This document shows positions 57,444-64,000 of a DNA stretch of 64,000 nt, piece by piece. The notes beneath the pieces are model-generated. The model had not been told where the DNA came from and searched no databases. It worked only from the letters and a program-made list of their open reading frames with translations. Made by a program: the position numbers and the translations under genes. Numbering within the stretch: position 1 is the first letter of the stretch; each line of letters begins with the position of its first letter. This DNA is from CAVZOY01 sp963777095 (lineage in GTDB: Bacteria > Actinomycetota > Actinomycetes > Mycobacteriales > Geodermatophilaceae): assembly GCA_963777095.1 (NCBI GenBank), contig CAVZOY010000006.1, positions 930,001 to 994,000 on the forward strand, read 5' to 3'.

Positions 57444-58875
57444 ATGGCAGCGTCGAGCAAGCATCAGCAGACGGGCGCGGACAGCCCGGTGGTCGTCGTC
57501 GCGAACCGCCTGCCGGTCGACCAGGTCACCGACGCCGACGGCACCGTCCGCTGGCAGCGCAGCCCCGGCGGCCTCGTGACCGCCCTCGAGCCCTTCGTCG
57601 CCGGCCGTGGCGGCGCGTGGGTCGGCTGGTCGGGCTCGCCCGGAGAGGCGCCGGAGCCCTTCGAGTCCGGCGGCGTGTCCCTCATCCCCGTCGCGCTGAG
57701 CGACGAGGAGGTCGACCGCTACTACGAGGGCATGTCGAACGCGTCGCTGTGGCCGCTCTACCACGACGTCGTCGAGAAGCCGGAGTACCACCGCGCCTGG
57801 TGGGACACGTACGTGCAGGTCAACCGCCGGTTCGCCGATCGCGCCGCGGAGGTGGCGGCCGAGGGCGCGATCGTCTGGGTGCACGACTACCAGCTGCAGC
57901 TCGTGCCGGCGATGCTGCGGCAGCGCCGTCCCGACCTGACCATCGGCTTCTTCCTGCACATCCCGTTCCCGCCGTACGAGCTGTTCACCCAGCTGCCGTG
58001 GCGGTCGGCGATCATCGAGGGCCTCCTCGGCGCCGATCTGGTCGGCTTCCAGCTCCCGGCCGGTGCGTCGAACTTCGTCCAGCTGGCCCGCCGGCTGCAC
58101 GACCTGCCGGCCCGCAGCAGCGTCATCGAGTACGAGGGCCGGACGATCACGGCGCGCTCGTTCCCCATCTCGATCGACGTCGCCGCCTTCGACGAGCTGG
58201 CGAGCTCCGAGGAGGTGCTCTCCCGGGCCGACCAGATCCGCAAGGAGCTCGGCAACCCGGACAAGATCATCCTGGGCGTCGACCGGCTCGACTACACCAA
58301 GGGGATCGGCGTCCGGCTGGCCGCGTTCCAGGAGCTGCTCGAGGACGGCGTCCTCGAGGCGCCGCAGACCGTCCTGGTCCAGGTGGCGACGCCGAGCCGC
58401 GAGCGGGTCGAGCACTACGTGCACATGCGCGAGCAGATCGAGCAGCAGGTCGGCCACATCAACGGCGTCTACGGCTCGATCGCCGGTCCGGCCGTGCACT
58501 ACTTCAACCAGTCGATGCCCCGCGAGGAGCTCGCCGCCCTCTACCGGGCCGCCGACGTCATGCTCGTGACGCCGTACCGCGACGGCATGAACCTGGTCGC
58601 CAAGGAGTACGTCGCGGCGCGCGGCGACTGCGGCGGCGCGCTCGTGCTGTCGGAGTTCGCCGGCGCGGCCGCCGAGCTCAAGCAGGCCTTCCTGGTCAAT
58701 CCGCACGACATCGCCGGGCCTGAAGAACCAGCTCGTCCGGGCGCTGCGCGCCGAGCCCGAGGAGCGGGCCAAGCGGATGCGGGCGATGCGCCGGCACCTC
58801 GTCCGCAACGACCTCGACCACTGGGCGTCGTCCTTCTTCGACGCGCTCCAGGCGCAGGAGGGCCCGCCACGGTGA
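57444..58875 (+). CDS. otsA: Trehalose-6-phosphate synthase OtsA (frameshifted near 58722)
   Basis: A GT20 glycosyltransferase that makes trehalose-6-phosphate from a nucleotide glucose and glucose-6-phosphate. About 477 codons: VVVANRLPVDQV, SPGGLVTALEPFVAGRGGAW, WVHDYQLQLVPAMLRQRRPD, HIPFPPYELFTQLPWR, ILGVDRLDYTKGIGVRL and VTPYRDGMNLVAKEYVAAR are all canonical. Near 58722 (GCCGGGCCTG) one extra base shifts the frame; the tail resumes LKNQLVRALRAEPEERAKRM and ends DALQAQEGPPR. The TGA overlaps the otsB GTG. ATG 57444 lies 10 bases after a TAGGGT box. Confidence 0.92.
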
Positions 58876-59615
58876 GCGAGGTCCCGTCGGATCTGACCGC
58901 CGCGCTCGCCCGGCTCGCCGGCCGTCGGCCGCTGCTGCTGGCCAGCGACTACGACGGCGTCCTCTCGCCGCTGGTCGACGACCCGTCGGCGGCCGTGCCG
59001 CTCGAGGGCGTCGCCGACGTGCTCGGCCGGCTGGCGGCCGTCCCCGGGGTGACGGTCGCCCTGGTGAGCGGGCGCGGTGTCGAGGACCTGCGGACGACGA
59101 GCGGCTTCGAGGGCCCGTTCCGCTGGATCGGCAGCCACGGCGCCGAGTTCGACGGACCGCTGCGCGACGACCTCGCCGCGCGGCGGGACGCGCTGCGCGA
59201 TCAGGTCGCTGACGCCGTGGCCGGGACCGCGGGCGCGCGCCTCGAGGTCAAGCCGGCGAGCGTGGCCGTGCACGTCCGGCAGGTTCCCGACCGCGCCGCC
59301 GGGACTGCGCTGCTGGAGCACATCGGCTCCATCGTGGATCCGTCACTGACGAAGAAGCCGGGCAAGGACGTGCTGGAGCTGGCGGTCACCGACGCGGACA
59401 AGGGGTCGGCGCTCCGCCGGCTGCGCGCGGAGCTGGGGGCCGAGGGCGCGCTCTACCTGGGCGACGACCGCACGGACGAGGACGGGTTCCGGGCCCTCGA
59501 GGCCGACGACGTCACGGTGAAGGTCGGCGACGGCGAGACCGCCGCCCGGCACCGGGTAGCCGATCCGGCCGGCGCCCTCGCCCTGCTGGAGCACCTGGTC
59601 GGCCTGCTCGCCTGA
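58872..59615 (+). CDS. otsB: Trehalose-6-phosphate phosphatase
   Basis: A HAD-superfamily phosphatase, 247 residues. LLLASDYDGVLSPLVDDPSA (DxD nucleophile), VALVSGRGVEDLRTTSGF, WIGSHGAEFDGP and the metal motif LYLGDDRTDEDGFRALEADD. It removes phosphate from trehalose-6-phosphate, giving the compatible solute trehalose. GTG 58872 overlaps the otsA stop (GTGA). Confidence 0.93.
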   Translation: MSEVPSDLTAALARLAGRRPLLLASDYDGVLSPLVDDPSAAVPLEGVADVLGRLAAVPGVTVALVSGRGVEDLRTTSGFEGPFRWIGSHGAEFDGPLRDDLAARRDALRDQVADAVAGTAGARLEVKPASVAVHVRQVPDRAAGTALLEHIGSIVDPSLTKKPGKDVLELAVTDADKGSALRRLRAELGAEGALYLGDDRTDEDGFRALEADDVTVKVGDGETAARHRVADPAGALALLEHLVGLLA

Positions 59616-59739
59616 CACCGGCGTGTCGCGACGCGCCTCCCGGGAATGGTCACGGGCGGCGGTCGAGCGCCGGTTCGCCATTTCTGCGCTCGGCCGAGTC
59701 GACACGTCGACGCCGCTCGGAATGGTTGCCGAACAATCT

Positions 59740-59747
59740 GCCGAAAT
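59740..59747 (+). promoter_or_regulatory. Possible flagellar-sigma-type -10 box upstream of the first chemoreceptor
   Basis: GCCGAAAT resembles the FliA/sigma-28 -10 GCCGATAA. It lies in an AT-richer stretch (59715-59775) about 90 bp before ATG 59838. No convincing -35 partner was found. Confidence 0.3.
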
Positions 59748-59837
59748 ACTTCGGGACACACATATCGGACCATTGCGTCTCGCCTCGCATCCGCACACTT
59801 GTGCCCACGCGTCAGCCCTCACTCCCAAGGAATCCCC

Positions 59838-61457
59838 ATGAACGGCAAGCCCGCGCCGACCCCCGGTGCCCCTCGCAGCGGATGGTTCGCCAACCGTCCG
59901 CTCAGCATGAAGTTCGGCATCCTCGTCGGCACGACGGTGGTGAGCTTCGGCGCCGTGCTCGGCACCGTGCTCGTCGGCGACGCCACGAAGCAGGCCGCCA
60001 GCGCAGAACTGGGCCACCTCAACCACGCCCAGGCTCTGGTGCTCCAGCTCGACACCCGGGCCAGCGAGCTCAAGGTGGACGGCTTCAAGGCGCTGGTCCG
60101 CGAGAACCCCGAGGAGCAGCTCTCCGAGCTCGCCGACGACATCGCCACCCCGGAGGCGATGCTGGCCGAGCTCGAGACCATCCACCTCTCCGACGTCCCG
60201 GACGTGGAGGCAGCCGTCGGCGACGTGGGGACGACGTACGGCGAGTACACCGATGCCATCACGGCGTTCGTCGACGCCGCTATCGCCGACCAGGCCGGCA
60301 CCCGTGCCCGCTGGGAGGAGATCCAGGTCGCCAACGACCTGACCGACGGCGCCGTGTCCGCAGCGAAGGACGCCCTGCTCGCCGAGAGCGCGCTCGCCCA
60401 GGAGCAGCTCGATGCGGTCATCGCGCGGTCGCAGCTGATCAGCATCGCGGTGTCCATCGCCGCGCTGCTCCTCATCGGTGTCGTCAGCATGCTGACGATG
60501 CGCTCGATCACCCGCCCGGTCCGCCGGGTGCAGGCCTCGCTCGAGGCACTCGCGGCCGGTGACCTCACCGTCGCCACCGGGGTGCAGTCGAAGGACGAGA
60601 TCGGCCAGATGGCCGCGGCACTGGACGCCGCCCAGGCGAGCCTCAGCGGCGTTCTGGCCTCGGTCGTCGAGTCCGCCGACGCGGTCGCCGCCTCCTCGGA
60701 GCAGCTGTCGGCGTCCTCCTCGCAGATCTCCGCGGGCGCCGAGCAGACCAGCGCGCAGTCCGGCGTCGTCGCCGGCGCCGCCGACGAGGTGTCCCGCAGC
60801 GTCGCCACCGTGGCGGCCGGTGCGGAGCAGATGGGTGCCTCGATCCGCGAGATCGCCTCGAACGCCGCCGCCGCCAGCGAGGTCGCCATCAAGGCGGTGG
60901 CCGCGGTCGAGACCACGTCGGCGACGGTGAGCAAGCTGGGCGCGTCGTCGGCCGAGATCGGCAACGTCGTCAAGGTCATCACGAGCATCGCCGAGCAGAC
61001 GAACCTGCTGGCCCTGAACGCCACGATCGAGGCCGCGCGGGCCGGGGAGGCCGGCAAGGGCTTCGCGGTCGTCGCCAACGAGGTCAAGGAGCTGGCCCAG
61101 GAGACCGCGAAGGCGACCGAGGACATCGCCCGCCGCGTCCAGGCGATCCAGGGCGACACCGGCGCCGCGGTGACCGCGATCGAGGAGATCAGCGCGATCG
61201 TCGCGCAGATCTCCGACCGGCAGACCACGATCGCCAGCGCCGTGGAGGAGCAGACCGCCACGACCAACGAGATGGCCCGCTCGGTGCAGGAGGCGGCCGG
61301 CGGAGCGACGAGCATCGCGACGTCCATCACCGACGTCTCGACCGCCGCGGACGCCACGACGCAGGCCCTGGGCCAGACCCGTACCGCCGTGGACGAGCTG
61401 TCCCGGATGGCCGGTCAGCTCCGCGGCACGGTCGGACGGTTCACCTACTCCGCCTGA
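59838..61457 (+). CDS. Methyl-accepting chemotaxis protein (first of three)
   Basis: 539 residues. Transmembrane helix 1 (FGILVGTTVVSFGAVLGTVL), a four-helix periplasmic sensor, transmembrane helix 2 (SIAVSIAALLLIGVVSMLTM), HAMP (RSITRPVRRVQASLEALAAG) and a long coiled-coil signalling domain with the hairpin tip ITSIAEQTNLLALNATIEAA then RAGEAGKGFAVVANEVKELA, which binds CheA/CheW. ATG 59838. The sensed ligand is unknown. A strong terminator follows. Confidence 0.94.
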   Translation: MNGKPAPTPGAPRSGWFANRPLSMKFGILVGTTVVSFGAVLGTVLVGDATKQAASAELGHLNHAQALVLQLDTRASELKVDGFKALVRENPEEQLSELADDIATPEAMLAELETIHLSDVPDVEAAVGDVGTTYGEYTDAITAFVDAAIADQAGTRARWEEIQVANDLTDGAVSAAKDALLAESALAQEQLDAVIARSQLISIAVSIAALLLIGVVSMLTMRSITRPVRRVQASLEALAAGDLTVATGVQSKDEIGQMAAALDAAQASLSGVLASVVESADAVAASSEQLSASSSQISAGAEQTSAQSGVVAGAADEVSRSVATVAAGAEQMGASIREIASNAAAASEVAIKAVAAVETTSATVSKLGASSAEIGNVVKVITSIAEQTNLLALNATIEAARAGEAGKGFAVVANEVKELAQETAKATEDIARRVQAIQGDTGAAVTAIEEISAIVAQISDRQTTIASAVEEQTATTNEMARSVQEAAGGATSIATSITDVSTAADATTQALGQTRTAVDELSRMAGQLRGTVGRFTYSA

Positions 61458-61474
61458 CCCACCCCGCACCGCCC

Positions 61475-61510
61475 GACGGCGGCCGACCGGATTTCCGGTC
61501 GGCCGCCGTC
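61475..61510 (+). terminator. Terminator after the first chemoreceptor gene
   Basis: Perfect 16-bp arms (61475-61490 GACGGCGGCCGACCGG and 61495-61510 CCGGTCGGCCGCCGTC) with an ATTT loop, 18 bases after the stop. Confidence 0.88.
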
Positions 61511-61714
61511 GTCGTTCCGCGAGGCGGCCGCAATGCGTCGCAATGTCGACAAGAGCACTCATTCGGGCCGGTCGCCGAAGCAGTTCCGGATCACACTCGA
61601 CACGCCAGATCGCGTCTACGAATGGTCTGACCGAATACCTATCGTTCTTGACGACCGGTGGCCGCACCTCATGTCGCAACGGCCCGCACCGCAGTGGACA
61701 GAGAAAGGCATCTG

Positions 61715-63357
61715 ATGCAGCACCGCCCGAAGCCGCACCTCCCCCGCGGACGTGCATCCGCCTGGTTCACCTGACCGTCCGGTGCGCCGTGCAAGCTGGC
61801 CGCCGGCGCCGTCGTGGGCGGGGATGGCGCTCGGGACGCCGGGCGAGCCTCGACCGGTGCAATCGCGCTGAACGACGTCGCTAGCCCGATCCAGGAGGTC
61901 GAGAGCGTCTCTACTCCGACGTCGATCGAGCGGCATGGACACGCCTGGGACCCGCGGATCGGCAGCGCAGCGTGTCCAGGGCGACCGGGTCCGCATCGTG
62001 TCGTACAGCGTGGCGGACGCCGAGCACCTGGCGCGATGCTGACGGAGACCTCCTCGGAGCGCCAGGAGGAGCTGCAGGCCCTCCTGGGCGAGTACGACGG
62101 CCACCCGAGCCGACGACGCCGCCAGGCGCGTTCAACGAGCCTGACGGCGTACTACGCCAACGCCTCGACGCGGATGGGCGCCATCGACGCGCGGGTCGTC
62201 GGCCTCTACGGGATTCAACGACGAGAAGCCGCTCGCGAGTGCGGTCATGGACCCGTACGCCCTCGAGAGCGACGCCCAGGCGGCGGCGGCCGCGGCCGAG
62301 TCCCGCGAGGGTGAGGAGCTCGCCTCGGCGACGCGCACCCGCATCCTGCTGGCGCTGGTCCTGGGTGTCCTTGCCGCCGGTGGGCTGGCGTTCGCCGTCG
62401 TCCGGCTGAATCACCCGCACCGTCCGCTCGATGCACGGGCTCCCTGACGGCACTTGCTGCCGGCGACCTGACCGTCGCGACCGGCGGTGCTCGCGCGGGA
62501 CGAGCTCGGGCCGCATGGCCGCTTCGCTGGCGGCCGCGCAGGTTCGACCTCCGGGAGGTCATGAGCACGGTCGTCGCGTCGGCCGATGCGGTCGCGGCGT
62601 CGTCGGAGGAGCTGTCGGCGTCGTCGGGCCAGATCTCGGCGTCGGCGGAGGAGACCAGTGCCCAGTCCGGCGTGGTGGCCGGCGCAGCGGAGGAGGTCAG
62701 CCGCAGCGTGCAGACGGTCGCGGCGGGCGCCGAGCAGATGGGCGCGTCGATCCGGGAGATCGCCACGAACGCGGCCGAGGCCAGCGAGGTCGCGGCCCGG
62801 GCAGTCACGGCGGCGGAGACCACCACCGCGACGGTGGCCAAGCTGGGTGAGTCGTCGGTCGAGATCGGCAACGTCGTCAAGGTGATCACGAGCATCGCGG
62901 AGCAGACGAACCTGCTGGCGCTGAACGCCACGATCGAGGCGGCGCGGGCCGGTGAGGCGGGCAAGGGCTTCGCCGTCGTCGCCAACGAGGTCAAGGAGCT
63001 GGCCCAGGAGACCGCGAAGGCGACCGAGGACATCGCCCGTCGGGTGCAGGCCATCCAGGGCGACACGGTGCGGCCGTGACCGCGATCGAGGAGATCTCCT
63101 CGATCGTCGCGCAGATTTCCGACCGGCAGACCACCATCGCCTCGGCGGTGGAGGAGCAGACGGCCACGACGAACGAGATGTCGCGGTCGGTGCAGGAGGC
63201 GGCAGGCGGCGCGACGCAGATCGCCGAGAACATCGCCGGCGTGTCCGGCGCGGCCGACTCGACGACGCAGTCGCTGGGCCAGACCCGCACGGCCGTCGAC
63301 GAGCTCTCGCGGATGGCCTCCGACCTGCGCACGACGGTGGGTCGCTTCCGGTACTGA
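61715..63357 (+). pseudogene. Methyl-accepting chemotaxis protein (second of three), multiply frameshifted
   Basis: ATG 61715 (GAAAGG upstream) reads 19 codons to a TGA, then receptor fragments appear in alternating frames: KLAAGAVV, STGAIALNDVAS, AMLTETSSERQEELQALLGE, YANASTRMGAIDARVVGLYG, and the second membrane helix RILLALVLGVLAAGGLAFAV (62247-62447 region). The HAMP region around 62405-62560 is scrambled by several indels. From about 62561 the signalling domain is clean (ASADAVAASSEELSASSGQI; VITSIAEQTNLLALNATIEA) until one more break at 63068-63078, then ends MASDLRTTVGRFRY. The sensor half holds most of the damage. The signalling half is almost the same as that of the first receptor. 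Confidence 0.85.
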
Positions 63358-63622
63358 GAAAGGACCCCACCGGCCGGGCCGGGTGGGACCGGTTCGCCGG
63401 TTCCCACTCGGCCCGGTTGCATTCTCGGCAGCGCAGGAATCGCGGGTCGAGCGTCTTGTCGACATTCCTGAAAAGGTCACCGGCCTTTCTGATGCGACAC
63501 CCGCGACACGTCAATGGACTGGCCACCGGACATCGGATCTGTCCTTACATTTCCGCTCTGTGCAGTTCCGCAGCGGATCCCCGCCGCTGCGTCCGATGGA
63601 GCCCCACATCAAGGAGACACGG

Positions 63623-64000
63623 ATGTCCCGCAGGACCCCCCGGCGCCTCGGAGGCTGGTTCGCCAGTCGTCCGATCGGCGTCAAGTTCGGCGCCGCCGTC
63701 GGCCTGCTGGCCGTCGTCGTGCTCGCCACCAACTTCCTGGCGGTCCAGCGCATCTCCGCGCTGCGGGACCACCAGGAGACGATCTACGCGGAGAACCTCC
63801 TGCCGCTCAACGCCCTGGCCGAGGTGCAGCGCGCGCACGCGGCCTACCGCGTCCGGACGCTGGAGTACGCCGTCTCCGACGACGAGCGCCGCGCCGAACT
63901 GGTGACCCAGATGGAGGAGAAGACCGCCGACCTCGAGGCCGGCCTCGCCGACTACGAGCCGTTCATCGTCGACCAGGAGGCCATGGAGACCTTCTCGACG
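63623..64000 (+). CDS. Methyl-accepting chemotaxis protein (third of three), partial at window end
   Basis: ATG 63623 preceded by AAGGAGACACGG. 126 codons are visible without a stop: GGWFASRPIGVKFGAAVGLL begins like the first receptor (GWFANRPLSMKFG), with transmembrane helix VGLLAVVVLATNFLAVQRIS and the start of a helical sensor domain (LRDHQETIYAENLLPLNALA). The shared N-terminal pattern and tandem position make a chemoreceptor very likely; the rest lies beyond the window. Confidence 0.8.
   Translation, partial: MSRRTPRRLGGWFASRPIGVKFGAAVGLLAVVVLATNFLAVQRISALRDHQETIYAENLLPLNALAEVQRAHAAYRVRTLEYAVSDDERRAELVTQMEEKTADLEAGLADYEPFIVDQEAMETFST

Noticed and set aside
1918..59615. Programmed ribosomal frameshifting in parB, murJ, otsA and others
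   Set aside because: No slippery heptamers or shared downstream structures, both shift directions occur, and such frequency in unrelated genes is implausible.
63358..63400. Terminator hairpin after the second chemoreceptor
   Set aside because: GGACCCCACCGGCC and GGCCGGGTGGGACC pair only imperfectly, so it was not listed as a feature.
131..63838. Hundreds of long antisense and out-of-frame open reading frames, some over 900 codons
   Set aside because: They are shadows produced by very high GC content: Arg/Pro/Ala/Gly-rich, lacking motifs, and overlapping genes with clear family signatures.
1..64000. CRISPR arrays, tRNA or rRNA genes, insertion sequences, prophage
   Set aside because: No regularly spaced repeats, no tRNA cloverleaf or rRNA-like sequence, and no transposase or phage structural genes were seen.

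Overview
The window looks like chromosomal core DNA of a very GC-rich actinobacterium, most likely a member of the Geodermatophilaceae (Blastococcus/Geodermatophilus/Modestobacter type). That placement is inferred from gene content, base composition and motile soil-type gene families; no search was possible. It lies close to the replication origin: it opens with the last codons of a probable khpB/jag gene, then rsmG, parS sites, parA and parB.

Layout. 0-3 kb: rsmG-parA-parB. 3-15.4 kb, mostly minus strand: ddl, an aminotransferase, the cell-wall regulator cwlM, trxA, trxB, a membrane pseudokinase, murJ, a DUF6049 membrane protein and a Nudix hydrolase, with pcnA divergent. 17-22.9 kb: a DUF559 nuclease-like gene bracketed by two related 39-bp palindromes, an MFS exporter, yqgE, a lipoprotein, ino1 and a PadR regulator. 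23-31 kb: a zinc-ribbon protein, a class A penicillin-binding protein, a GT87-type membrane glycosyltransferase, endonuclease IV, a secreted protein, then rpsF-ssb-rpsR-rplI. 31.7-34.3 kb: dnaB interrupted by an intein. 34.5-40 kb: GNAT, a conserved small protein, a fatty-acid desaturase/ferredoxin-reductase pair with a divergent PucR-type regulator, and a small PepSY-like protein. 40-48 kb: a minus-strand SF2 helicase-Pol IV-methyltransferase cluster, an alpha/beta hydrolase, phosphoglucomutase and a GGDEF protein. 48-57.4 kb: an HMG-CoA-lyase-like enzyme, flavin reductase, a LOV-GAF-PP2C photoreceptor phosphatase, small membrane proteins, a secreted subtilase, a CrcB pair and a sulfurtransferase. 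57.4-64 kb: otsA-otsB and three consecutive chemoreceptor genes, the middle one badly broken and the last running off the edge.

How the genes fit together. Origin segregation (ParAB/parS), wall building (Ddl, CwlM, MurJ with its pseudokinase, PonA), redox (TrxA/TrxB) and tRNA maturation (PcnA) sit side by side, as in mycobacteria. From remembered mycobacterial gene order, blocks that lie on opposite sides of oriC there (parB-to-pcnA and MFS/yqgE-to-dnaB) are continuous here. Many genes appear leaderless: a TANNNT-type -10 hexamer ends 6-8 bases before the start codon.

Caveat. At least sixteen genes carry one or more reading-frame breaks, including genes expected to be essential (parB, murJ). 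Coding sense resumes immediately in another frame without intervening stops, which points to consensus errors in the sequence more than to decay. Frameshifted genes are listed as whole loci with the approximate break position. The most interesting items are a synonymously recoded, AT-richer patch over the Walker A motif of dnaB, the palindrome-flanked DUF559 cassette, LexA and DnaA boxes upstream of dnaB, and five parS-like sites spread over 55 kb.
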